Translations under genes and position numbers: made by a program
The notes under the pieces: generated by a model
What the model saw: the letters and a program-made list of their open reading frames with translations, nothing else
Database searches by the model: none
Told to the model about the DNA's origin: nothing
NCBI RefSeq assembly: GCF_024267675.1
Contig: NZ_JALDYX010000030.1
Span: forward strand, 1 to 61,103
Reading direction: 5' to 3'
From: Marinobacterium sedimentorum
Lineage (GTDB): Bacteria; Pseudomonadota; Gammaproteobacteria; Pseudomonadales; Balneatricaceae
Length of the DNA stretch: 61,103 nucleotides
Shown: one piece after another, positions 19,685 to 27,968 of the stretch
How positions within the stretch are numbered: position 1 is the stretch's first letter
How the letters are laid out: every line of letters begins with the position of its first letter

Positions 19685-21790
19685 ATGTTTCAAGTAACGA
19701 CCAAGACATTCGAATTCGGTGGCCAGCAGGTTACGCTGGAAACCGGCCGCATTGCCCGTCAGGCGACCGGTGCCGTAATGGTTACCATGGGTGGCGTACA
19801 GGTTCTGTGTACCGTTGTTGGCGCCAAAAGCCAGCGCGAAGGCCAGGACTTCTTCCCGCTGTCCGTGCACTACCAGGAAAAATACTACGCCGTAGGCCGT
19901 ATCCCCGGTGGTTTCTTCAAGCGTGAAGCCCGCCCGACCGAGAAAGAAACCCTGACTTCGCGTCTGATCGACCGCCCGATCCGTCCGCTGTTCCCCAAGG
20001 GCTACATGAATGAAGTACAGGTTATCTGTACTGTCATGTCCGCCGACAAGATCAATGATCCCGATATCGCTGCGATGCTCGGCACCTCGGCGGCTCTGGC
20101 CATTTCCGGTCTGCCGTTCCAGGGCCCGATTGGTGGTGCGCGCGTAGGCTTCACTGAAGCGGCCGGTTACATCCTGAACCCGACCTACGAACAGCTGGCT
20201 ACGTCCGAGCTGGACATGGTCGTGGCCGGTACCAGCGACGCGGTACTGATGGTTGAGTCCCAGGCGCAGGAACTGTCTGAAGACGAAATGCTGGGCGCGG
20301 TTCTGTTCGCCCATCAGGAAATGCAGGTTGCCATTGCCGCCATCAACGATCTGGTTGCCGAAGCCGGCAAGCCGAAGTGGGATTGGCAGGCACCGCAGAA
20401 AGACGAAGCCCTGATCGCTCAGGTGCGTGGTCTGGTGGGTGAAGGCATCGCCGCCGCCTATCAGGTTGCCGACAAGGTTCAGCGTCAGAACGTCCTGGGC
20501 GAACTGCGCAGCCAGGCTGTTGAAGCCCTGACCGGTTCCGAAGAAGGCCAGCCGAATGCCCGCGCTATCGGTGGTATCTTCAGCTCGCTGGAAAAAGAAA
20601 TCGTTCGTCACCGCATCATTGAAAGTCAGCCGCGTATCGACGGCCGCGACAACAAGACCGTGCGTGCCATCGACGTTCAGATCAACACCCTGCAGGGCGC
20701 ACACGGTTCTTCCCTGTTCACCCGTGGTGAAACTCAGGCCATGGTCACCTGTACTCTGGGTACCAGCCGCGATCAGCAGATGATCGATGCCATCGAAGGC
20801 GAACGCAAAGACCCGTTCATGCTGCACTACAACTTCCCTCCGTACTCCGTGGGTGAAGCGGGCCGCATGATGGGTGCCGGGCGTCGCGAAATCGGTCACG
20901 GCCGTCTGGCGCGTCGCGGTGTTGCTGCCGTACTGCCGACCCAGGACGAGTTCCCGTACACCATCCGTATCGTGTCCGAGATCACCGAATCCAACGGTTC
21001 CAGCTCCATGGCGTCTGTCTGTGGTGCTTCGCTGTCCATGATGGACGCGGGCGTGCCGCTGAAAGCACCGGTCGCCGGTATCGCCATGGGTCTGGTCAAG
21101 GAAGGCGATCGCTTTGCCGTTCTGACCGACATCCTGGGTGACGAAGATCACCTCGGCGACATGGACTTCAAGGTTGCCGGTACCGAAGCAGGCGTTACCG
21201 CGCTGCAGATGGATATCAAGATCACCGGTATCAACGAAGAGATCATGGAAATCGCTCTGGAGCAGGCCTGCGAAGCACGCAAGCACATCCTCGGCGAAAT
21301 GGCGAAGGTCATCGGCTATGCCCGTCCGGAACTGCCGGACAACGCACCTGCCATGACGCAGCTGAAGATCAACCCGGAGAAAATCCGTGATCTGATCGGC
21401 AAGGGCGGTGCGACCATTCGTGCGCTGACCGAAGAAACCGGCGCCATGATCGATATCGACGACAACGGTACCGTACGTATCTACGCCGACAACAAGATTG
21501 CTGCCAAAGCCGCGATCGAGCGTGTCCAGGCGATTACGGCAGAAGCTGAAGTCGGCAAGATCTACGAAGGCAAGGTTGTGCGCATCGAAGACTTCGGTGC
21601 CTTCATCAACATCCTGCCGGGCAAGGATGGTCTGGTGCACATCTCTCAGATCGCTGACAAGCGCGTTGAGAAGGTCACCGACTATGTGAACATGGACGAC
21701 ATCGTCAAGGTCAAGGTACTGGACGTGGACGTGCGTGGTCGCATCAAGCTGTCCATGCGTGACATGGTTGCAGACGAGTCTGCTTCCTGA
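19685..21790 (+). CDS. pnp: Polynucleotide phosphorylase
   Basis: 3'-to-5' phosphorolytic exoribonuclease of the degradosome. 701 residues: two RNase PH-like domains separated by a helical linker, then a KH domain (near 560-615, INPEKIRDLIGKGG) and an S1 domain (near 620-690, YEGKVVRIEDFGAFINILPGKDGLVHISQI). GAGGT lies upstream of the ATG. The leader is about 210 bases after the rpsO terminator and contains a candidate autoregulatory hairpin. A terminator follows. Confidence 0.98.
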   Translation: MFQVTTKTFEFGGQQVTLETGRIARQATGAVMVTMGGVQVLCTVVGAKSQREGQDFFPLSVHYQEKYYAVGRIPGGFFKREARPTEKETLTSRLIDRPIRPLFPKGYMNEVQVICTVMSADKINDPDIAAMLGTSAALAISGLPFQGPIGGARVGFTEAAGYILNPTYEQLATSELDMVVAGTSDAVLMVESQAQELSEDEMLGAVLFAHQEMQVAIAAINDLVAEAGKPKWDWQAPQKDEALIAQVRGLVGEGIAAAYQVADKVQRQNVLGELRSQAVEALTGSEEGQPNARAIGGIFSSLEKEIVRHRIIESQPRIDGRDNKTVRAIDVQINTLQGAHGSSLFTRGETQAMVTCTLGTSRDQQMIDAIEGERKDPFMLHYNFPPYSVGEAGRMMGAGRREIGHGRLARRGVAAVLPTQDEFPYTIRIVSEITESNGSSSMASVCGASLSMMDAGVPLKAPVAGIAMGLVKEGDRFAVLTDILGDEDHLGDMDFKVAGTEAGVTALQMDIKITGINEEIMEIALEQACEARKHILGEMAKVIGYARPELPDNAPAMTQLKINPEKIRDLIGKGGATIRALTEETGAMIDIDDNGTVRIYADNKIAAKAAIERVQAITAEAEVGKIYEGKVVRIEDFGAFINILPGKDGLVHISQIADKRVEKVTDYVNMDDIVKVKVLDVDVRGRIKLSMRDMVADESAS

Positions 21791-21803
21791 TGACCGGCTG
21801 AAT

Positions 21804-21833
21804 AAAAAACCGCCTGAAAAGGCGGTTTTTTTT
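21804..21833 (+). terminator. pnp terminator, probably bidirectional
   Basis: AAAAAACCGCC and GGCGGTTTTTT form an 11-bp perfect stem around TGAAAA, followed by two more T. It lies between the convergent pnp and the reverse-strand membrane-protein gene, and the A-tract on the other arm would serve that gene too. Confidence 0.9.
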
Positions 21834-21854
21834 GGTCTGCAGTTTGTGCTGTCT

Positions 21855-22547
21855 TTAGTTTGGCGGCGCGGCCGGGGTGCTTTCGCTGCGCATCAGCGAA
21901 TAGATGCGAAAGCCGTAAATGGTTACCAGGGTGCCCAGTAGGTCGAAGATGACGCTGAGTGTCGCCTCGACGGCCGGGGAGCTGAAGCCCGCGGCTTCCG
22001 CCAGGTACAACAGGGGTGCTTCAATCAGGAAGAGGCCGCCGAAGATGATCAGCAGGCCTTTGAGCAGCAGCCAGAAATAGGCTTCAGACTCGTCCCAGCT
22101 CTGGCGCAGCGAGGCCACCGGTTTCTTGTCTTCCAGCACGCAGATGTAGTCGGCAAACACCAGTCGCACGCCGACATAGATGCCCGGTACGACCAGCAGC
22201 ATCAACCCCAGAGTAATGGCGAAGCCGCTCAGCAGGTAGGTAATCAGCAGCCGGCGCCAGTATTTGAGGCTCACCGCCACGGCCTGGAAGGCGCTCAGCG
22301 GGCGGTCGTCCACTGCCGACTGCAGGAACAGAAGGGTGGCGCCCCAGTACAGCGGCAGCAGGGTCAGGTTAAGCAGCATCAGCAAGCCGGTGCCGGTGTG
22401 CATCTGGTTGCTGTCGGCTTCGACGCTGGCCTCCAGCACCAGACCGAGCAGATTCAGGCCGATGATAAAGGGCAGCTGAATGCGCGCAATGGTGCCCAGG
22501 TGACGGCGAAAGAAGAACAGGCTCTGGCGTATATATTCAAAAGTCAT
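21855..22547 (-). CDS. Multi-pass membrane protein, YciC (UPF0259)-like
   Basis: 230 residues with about six hydrophobic segments and a short charged N-terminus, so an inner-membrane protein. The pattern with a glycerophosphoryl-diester-phosphodiesterase-membrane-domain or YciC-like middle (LLVVPGIYVGVRLVFADYICVLEDKKPVASLRQSWD) resembles YciC and related families; this is my recollection of the fold and not proof. It starts 9 bases after the methyltransferase stop and is the last gene of the rsuA operon. Function is unknown. Confidence 0.75.
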   Translation of the reverse strand: MTFEYIRQSLFFFRRHLGTIARIQLPFIIGLNLLGLVLEASVEADSNQMHTGTGLLMLLNLTLLPLYWGATLLFLQSAVDDRPLSAFQAVAVSLKYWRRLLITYLLSGFAITLGLMLLVVPGIYVGVRLVFADYICVLEDKKPVASLRQSWDESEAYFWLLLKGLLIIFGGLFLIEAPLLYLAEAAGFSSPAVEATLSVIFDLLGTLVTIYGFRIYSLMRSESTPAAPPN

Positions 22548-22556
22548 GGCGATGGA

Positions 22557-23606
22557 TCAGGCTCCTGTTTTGGCTTCGGCCAGCAGAACCAGCTTGAAGC
22601 TGCCGTTTTCGGCCAAGGTCTGGATTCGCCGAAAACGCGATGCGGCGCGGCGTTCCAGCATGATTTGTCGGTTGACCACAAAGGCGGCGATGCCGCCCCG
22701 GCCGAGCAGGCGTGCAGCCGCGCTCAGAAAGCGCTCGGTCAGGTCATCTTCCACGCTAAAGCCGGCATGGAAGGGCGGGTTGCACAGAATCAGCTCGAAG
22801 GGACCCTCGATACCCGCGCCACAGCTGGCCGGGATCACCTCGCCGGCGATGCCCTGGGCCGCGAAGTTTTGCCGGCAGGCGGCAATGGCGGCGGCATTGT
22901 TGTCGGTGGCGACAATAGGTACGCCCAGGCGCGACGCCTGTACCGACAGATAGCCGTAGCCACAGCCCAGGTCAAGAATGCGTGTGGGGGGCGCAGGCAG
23001 CTCGGCGAGAAAGCGGTCGAGTTGCTGTATCAGGAAGGCGCTGCCGCGATCGATCTTGTCCCAGCCAAAGACGCCGGGCTTGCTCCAGTAGCTGAAGTGC
23101 TCATCGCTGCAGGCCGGGCGCAGATGCTGGTAATCCTTGTCATCCAGAGGGGCGCCGGGCTGCTCGGGCCGGGTAAAGAGGCCGCGCCAGCAGTTGGCGC
23201 TGGCCTTTTCGGTGTCGCCCTGGCCGGCAAAGAGTGCCTGGGTGCGGTCGAGATAGCCCTTGATACCCTCGCCCTTGTCGCCGCTGAGGATCAGCTGGCC
23301 GCCGGGTTTGAGGACGCGCACCGCCTGGTTGATGTTGTGGTGCACCAGCGCCTTTTCCTTGGAGATGCGATAGAGCACGCGGGCGATGGAGCCATCGGTA
23401 ATCTTGCTCAGGTCAAAATCGGACCAGTCGGCCTGCCAGCCGCGGGCACAGGCGGATTCCACCAGATCAAGGCGGTTGCCGATCATGCGGATGTTACTGC
23501 GTGGCGCCATCTGGCTGCCGAGCAGGTTCTCGTCGGCGAGCCAGAGGCTGTCCGCAGGCGCGTCCTGTACGAAGGGCAGCAGCAGGTTGAAGGCTGGATC
23601 GTTCAT
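22557..23606 (-). CDS. RsmC/RlmG-family rRNA guanine-N2 methyltransferase
   Basis: 349 residues with the duplicated methyltransferase layout of RsmC and RlmG: a degenerate N-terminal half and a catalytic C-terminal half. The cofactor motif is ILDLGCGYGYLS and the catalytic motif is CNPPFH, typical of guanine N2 methylation. Members act on G1207 of 16S (RsmC) or G1835 of 23S (RlmG) rRNA, and I cannot separate the two from motifs alone. The ATG overlaps the rsuA stop by four bases, so the genes are translationally coupled. Confidence 0.88.
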   Translation of the reverse strand: MNDPAFNLLLPFVQDAPADSLWLADENLLGSQMAPRSNIRMIGNRLDLVESACARGWQADWSDFDLSKITDGSIARVLYRISKEKALVHHNINQAVRVLKPGGQLILSGDKGEGIKGYLDRTQALFAGQGDTEKASANCWRGLFTRPEQPGAPLDDKDYQHLRPACSDEHFSYWSKPGVFGWDKIDRGSAFLIQQLDRFLAELPAPPTRILDLGCGYGYLSVQASRLGVPIVATDNNAAAIAACRQNFAAQGIAGEVIPASCGAGIEGPFELILCNPPFHAGFSVEDDLTERFLSAAARLLGRGGIAAFVVNRQIMLERRAASRFRRIQTLAENGSFKLVLLAEAKTGA

Positions 23607-24301
23607 GGCTTGATACTGGCGATCTCTGCGGCCGTGAGCTCGCGGTATTCGCCGGGGCTCAGTTCCGGGTCCAGGCTGATGGGGCCTATCTGTTCGCGGT
23701 GCAGTGCGGTAACCCTGTTGCCCAGTGCCGCAAACATGCGCTTGACCTGGTGATAACGGCCTTCTGTCAGATAGACGAGGGCTTCATGCGCACTGAGTAT
23801 TTCCAGCTCGGCGGGCTTGGTCAGCCGGTGTTCGCCGTGCAGCTTGAGGCCATCAAGGAAGGCTTGCACCGCACTGGCATCAATAGGATCGGCGGTTTCC
23901 ACACGGTAGCGCTTGGGCAGCTTGTGACGCGGCGATGTAATACGGTGCGACCATTTGCCGTCGTCGGTCAGCAGAATCAGCCCGGTGGCATCGATGTCGA
24001 GCCGGCCACAGCAGTGCAGCTCGTCGTTGCGGGGAATATCCACCAGGCTGTTGATGGTGGGGTGGCTGGGGTCATCGCTGGCGCTGACATAGCCTTCGGG
24101 CTTGTACAGCATCAGATAGCGCGGCCCAGGGGCACCTATGGGCTCGCCATTCAGGCAGACGCTATCGACTCCCGGCTCAATGTGCTGGGCGGGATTCAGC
24201 GTTTCATTGCCGTTGAGGCTGACATCACCGCGGTGCATGATGCGGTGTATTTCCTTGCGTGAAATCCCGGTTGCCTGGGATAGATACTTGTCCAGTCTCA
24301 T
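23603..24301 (-). CDS. rsuA: 16S rRNA pseudouridine-516 synthase RsuA
   Basis: Isomerises U516 of 16S rRNA. 232 residues (E. coli 231). The start ATG giving MRLDKYLSQATGISRKEIHR is the family N-terminus; the longer frame upstream is non-conserved. An S4-like RNA-binding domain (about 1-60) precedes the catalytic domain with Asp102 in GRLDIDATGL; RITSPRHKLPKRYRV and EGRYHQVKRMFAALGN are further family signatures. First gene of a three-gene reverse operon. Confidence 0.94.
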   Translation of the reverse strand: MRLDKYLSQATGISRKEIHRIMHRGDVSLNGNETLNPAQHIEPGVDSVCLNGEPIGAPGPRYLMLYKPEGYVSASDDPSHPTINSLVDIPRNDELHCCGRLDIDATGLILLTDDGKWSHRITSPRHKLPKRYRVETADPIDASAVQAFLDGLKLHGEHRLTKPAELEILSAHEALVYLTEGRYHQVKRMFAALGNRVTALHREQIGPISLDPELSPGEYRELTAAEIASIKP

Positions 24302-24444
24302 AGCTGCCCTGAGTGCCGTGTAAATGCGGCTAGTATACCTGAGCCCCGGGCTATTTTGTCGGCCCGAAATTGTGTACAAAACATGAAATGCGCCGCCGCT
24401 TGGGCTAAAATGGCGCCCTGCCAAAGACCTCGTATGGAACTCAT

Positions 24445-25281
24445 GTGAAACTGTTTGTCGATAACCTTACCAACGTCGATTTTTCCTACCTTCATCCGCA
24501 GCGCGGCTTGCTGGGTGAGTCCTGGCTGGTACAGCTGGTTCTGGACGGCCGGCTTAACGATCAGGGCATGATCTGCGATTTTGGTATCGTCAAGAAGGCC
24601 GTCAAGGCCTGGATGGACAAGCATATCGACCATGCGTTGCTGGTCGCCACCGGGCTGCCCCGTTTGCAGCATGTTCAGCAGGATGGCGAAACCCGCATTG
24701 ACTGGCTCTATCCCGATGGCCGGCACTTTTACTGCCGCTCGCCGGAGCAGGCCATTACCCTCATCGGCGAGCCGGATATCAATCCCCATACCCTGGCGGC
24801 CTGGTGCAAGGAGCAGCTGCTGGCGCTGTTTCCCGATGAGGTACAGGGGCTGGAGCTGGCCTTTGTGCCGGAGCGCATAGACGGTGCCTTTTATCATTAC
24901 AGCCACGGCCTGCATCAGCACGATGGCAACTGCCAGCGTATCGCCCACGGTCACCGCTCGAAGATCGAGATTCATCTGAACGATCAGCGTGAAGAAGCGC
25001 TGGAGGCAATTTGGGGCGAGCGCTTGCGCGATATCTATATAGGCACCCGTTCACACCTGATCGGCGAGGCGGATGGCATGCACCACTATCGCTATGACGC
25101 CCCCCAGGGCGAATTCGAGCTCAAGTTGCCGGCGCAGTACTGCTATCTGATCGACACCGAGACCACGGTTGAGCAGATTGCCCAGCATCTCGCCGTTGCC
25201 ATCAAGCAGGAGTATCCCGACTCAGACGTGCTGGTGCGGGCGTTTGAAGGCGTAGGCAAGGGCGCTATCGCCACGGCCTAG
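24445..25281 (+). CDS. Double-length QueD-like 6-carboxytetrahydropterin synthase family protein
   Basis: 278 residues, about twice the length of QueD (about 120). The C-terminal half has a zinc-site pattern typical of the family: His154 in YHYSHG, then Cys163 and HGH (168-170) in CQRIAHGH. The N-terminal half begins LFVDNLTNVDFSYLHPQRG, like a second T-fold domain with its ligands lost. QueD makes the queuosine precursor carboxytetrahydropterin. A GTG start is used; the only nearby ATG reads into a stop. It stands alone between rsuA (divergent) and a convergent gene, so function is by family only. Confidence 0.8.
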   Translation: MKLFVDNLTNVDFSYLHPQRGLLGESWLVQLVLDGRLNDQGMICDFGIVKKAVKAWMDKHIDHALLVATGLPRLQHVQQDGETRIDWLYPDGRHFYCRSPEQAITLIGEPDINPHTLAAWCKEQLLALFPDEVQGLELAFVPERIDGAFYHYSHGLHQHDGNCQRIAHGHRSKIEIHLNDQREEALEAIWGERLRDIYIGTRSHLIGEADGMHHYRYDAPQGEFELKLPAQYCYLIDTETTVEQIAQHLAVAIKQEYPDSDVLVRAFEGVGKGAIATA

Positions 25282-25300
25282 CTGCCTGTTCCACAGGCTG

Positions 25301-27496
25301 CTATCCACCAATATCGACCTGCGGCTCATTTTGCAGCCGTTGGCCGAGCCCAGGCACGCTGTAATCGCAGACGCCGTCGGGGAAGATACGCTGCAGTCTG
25401 GCCCGCTGCGGTTGCATATCGATGGGGGCATAGGTCCCCCGCTCTAAGGCTTCATCGATACTGATGAGGCTGCATTTGAACAGATCCCCCCGCAGATCCT
25501 CGCCCGCCACCGAGCGCGGCGTACCATAGATCGGGTACTGCCGCATGCAGGCACCCGGTGGCCTGTTGTTCCAGTTGCCATCCCATACATGCTCCCCTGC
25601 AGCGAGGAGCGTGCCGTCGGCCGCGAAACAGCTGTCCTGTGCGGTTTGTGGGCGCTTACCTTCGTGCAGCCACTGCAGCAGTGTATTCAGCGCCTGGGGC
25701 ACGGGATTATGGGGCCTGGCTGTGATCCAGATCAGCTGATTGTCGGCATAACCGCGCTGCTGCAGGCGCATCCGGGTACTGAAGGCCGCGCTGCTGTGGT
25801 GCATGTCCAGAGCAGGTTCCAGGTAGTGGCGCAGATCAATCACCGGAATGGACAGCTCGCCGGTAAACACCAGCCCGGCCTGGACCGCAGCCTGAATGGC
25901 AGCGGCATCGCCCTGGCTGCGCGCTGCCGGGGTAAAGCCGGCATCCGGTGACAGCTGCATGTTGTGATCACTCCAGGGACTGAGCGCGAACAGGTCGTCG
26001 TCACCGTTCAGGTGCCAGAAACGCTCCTGTCGCATCTGTGCCGCGGGTTTCCAGCCACCTATGTTGGCGTTCAGGTGTACAAAGGTATCGACGCTGAGCT
26101 GGCCGTCCCGCAGAGCCTGCAAGCCATATTGCACGCCGATATTGTCCCAGGTCTGGCGCGCATAGCCGTTTTCATCGGCGCCGAAGATATGGCGCAGCTC
26201 CTCCCAATAGGACCAGTGCACCTGGCTGCTGACGGCGGGGCTGAAGCGGGGCGCGAAGTGAATAAAGCGTGGATTGTTGACCAGGGGTGTCAGGCCGCGC
26301 CAGGCCAGGCTGCATTCGCTGGCCCCCAGTGGCCAGTGCGGTGCCCGACCACGGATTATCATGGCCAGCTCATACAGCCAGGTACGGTTGTCATGCACGC
26401 CATTGCGGCTGTTCAGGCCCGCCACCTTGCGTCGCGCCGGCCAGCTCCAGGTCTTGCGCGCGGTTTGGTCGAAGTAGTATTCCAGCAGTTCACAGTCAAA
26501 CGCATAGATCGTCTGGGTGAGCATGTCCGGATAGGCATAGAGCGCGATGCCGGCGTCCAGCAGACCGGTACCGTTCTGGCCGATCAGGTATTGCTGAATG
26601 GCGCCACCCGAGCCGCCAATGCCCAGGGTAAATTCCGGTGTACCGTAGAGCGCGCTGAACTGGCGCTTGACCCGCGAGGCGGTTTCTTCGGCCAGCCATA
26701 TATTGTAGTGGTTGGAGGTCTGGTTGCCGCTGGAATAGGCGAGGGCATAACCCTCGCGTAGCTGGTCGATGCGCCGCTCCGGCAGGTCGGTATCCCGCAG
26801 CCGGCCCTGACGATAGCCAATGCCCACGCCACCACGGAATTGATAGATGAGCTGTTGGTTCCAGTACTGCATGTCCGGCGCCTCGGGGCTATCGTTGGGC
26901 CCACGCAGGGTGGTGATGTTGTAGATAAAGCGGTTGATGGTGCCCACTTCGCTGCGCACGACAAAGTCGATGTCCTGACCCTTGATGCGGATACGGGTGA
27001 TATCGCCGCTGGCCTGTTCGAGCGGGTAGAATTTGTCGGTACCGGCACGGTTGTAGTAGTAGCTAACACGGGTGGGGTGCAGGCAGTCCTTGCTGTAGCC
27101 CAGTCGCTGCCGGGTTTTTCTGCCCTGGTCGTCGAGGGCAAAGACCTCGATGCCATAACCGTCCTGATTATCCACCAGTGGCTGGCCCAGGCCGGAACTC
27201 TCCCCGTCGCAGGCGAAGGGATACTGCAGTGGGCCGGCATAGACCGGTGTGTGCGGGCCAACCTCTCCAGGCCGGATAGGATACGGGAAGGGATCCGGTG
27301 GGCGTTTCCATTCCCGCGGATGGGGGCCGCTGTAGCTGGGCAGTGCCTGATGGGGCTGGGGTGCCATGCCAACGACGGTGGGCATGTCCTTGTAGCGACT
27401 GTTGCCGGGCAGCCAGTCTGGCAGCTGGTTCCAGAACCAGATCGTCAATACCAGGAGCGGGGTCAGTAGTAGAGCCATGATTTTGACGAATTTCAT
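25301..27496 (-). CDS. DUF6351-type putative alpha/beta-hydrolase, membrane-anchored or exported
   Basis: 731 residues. GGAGGAG lies 5 bases before the ATG. A hydrophobic helix at about 6-23 (MALLLTPLLVLTIWFW) is a signal or anchor. A GIGGSGGAIQQYL motif with Ser296 looks like a hydrolase nucleophile elbow. The C-terminal region has paired cysteines and a HVWDGNWNNRPPGAC segment that I associate with DUF6351, whose substrate is unknown. It is convergent with the QueD-like gene and carries its own promoter region. Hydrolase activity is inference; a polyester or oligomer hydrolase is one possibility. Confidence 0.7.
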   Translation of the reverse strand: MKFVKIMALLLTPLLVLTIWFWNQLPDWLPGNSRYKDMPTVVGMAPQPHQALPSYSGPHPREWKRPPDPFPYPIRPGEVGPHTPVYAGPLQYPFACDGESSGLGQPLVDNQDGYGIEVFALDDQGRKTRQRLGYSKDCLHPTRVSYYYNRAGTDKFYPLEQASGDITRIRIKGQDIDFVVRSEVGTINRFIYNITTLRGPNDSPEAPDMQYWNQQLIYQFRGGVGIGYRQGRLRDTDLPERRIDQLREGYALAYSSGNQTSNHYNIWLAEETASRVKRQFSALYGTPEFTLGIGGSGGAIQQYLIGQNGTGLLDAGIALYAYPDMLTQTIYAFDCELLEYYFDQTARKTWSWPARRKVAGLNSRNGVHDNRTWLYELAMIIRGRAPHWPLGASECSLAWRGLTPLVNNPRFIHFAPRFSPAVSSQVHWSYWEELRHIFGADENGYARQTWDNIGVQYGLQALRDGQLSVDTFVHLNANIGGWKPAAQMRQERFWHLNGDDDLFALSPWSDHNMQLSPDAGFTPAARSQGDAAAIQAAVQAGLVFTGELSIPVIDLRHYLEPALDMHHSSAAFSTRMRLQQRGYADNQLIWITARPHNPVPQALNTLLQWLHEGKRPQTAQDSCFAADGTLLAAGEHVWDGNWNNRPPGACMRQYPIYGTPRSVAGEDLRGDLFKCSLISIDEALERGTYAPIDMQPQRARLQRIFPDGVCDYSVPGLGQRLQNEPQVDIGG

Positions 27497-27889
27497 ACCC
27501 TCTCCTCCAGACTGAGTCGGGCTCGAACGTTACGACAGCCATATCCGATGTCGTCCAGGCGATGACATCGAGGTTACGTAAAGTTGTGCTGATCGGCAGG
27601 ACAGCAACAGGCCCCCGGGATCAGGCGCGGCCATCCGATAGATGCAGTTTAGACGCACCGGTCAGGGCGGGCATGAAGTTGATTGCGAACAGCACTGCGG
27701 GAAATAACACAGCGCAGGAGGTACAGGGCAGGAGAGGGAACAGGAAAGTCAGCGGCAGGCCTTAGATTGCCGCTCCTCGGCTTAGGCATCCTGCGTCGCC
27801 CTATGTCCTGCATCCCTGGCGCACGACCGCCATGGATGGCGGGAATGCAGAAAACGCAGGAGCGGTTGTTTGTCGTACATCCTGTACAT
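27497..27889. other. Intergenic region with a nested palindrome
   Basis: About 390 bases between the DUF6351-type gene and the thiolase terminator. Short frames on both strands have no family resemblance or good ribosome-binding sites. The only structure seen is the nested palindromic element at 27770-27865 and a small hairpin (GCGGCA/TGCCGC) just before it. Confidence 0.55.
27770..27865. repeat. Nested palindromic element (REP/MITE-like)
   Basis: Four pairs of inverted arms are nested around one centre: CCGCTCCT/AGGAGCGG (27770, 27858), CCTGCGT/ACGCAGG (27790, 27854), CTGCAT/ATGCAG (27808, 27845) and CGCCAT/ATGGCG (27828, 27836). The outermost pairs overlap slightly on the right. No other copy is visible in this window, so its repetitive nature is inferred from shape. 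Confidence 0.55.
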
Positions 27890-27916
27890 AAAAACCGGGG
27901 GCTGATGCCCCCGGTT
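27890..27916 (-). terminator. Terminator of the thiolase gene
   Basis: AACCGGGGGC pairs perfectly with GCCCCCGGTT around a TGAT loop; on the reverse strand it is followed by a T-run (GGTTTTTATG). It lies 52 bases past the thiolase stop codon. Confidence 0.88.
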
Positions 27917-27968
27917 GTTTTACTGCGTGCAAGACCGGGCCGCTGGAGGCGGCCAGGCCGAGTTGCGT

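Noticed and set aside
22398..23753. 451-codon forward frame over the methyltransferase genes
   Set aside because: Antisense to RsmC/RlmG-like and rsuA genes with clear motifs; low-complexity Gly/Ala composition typical of a shadow frame.
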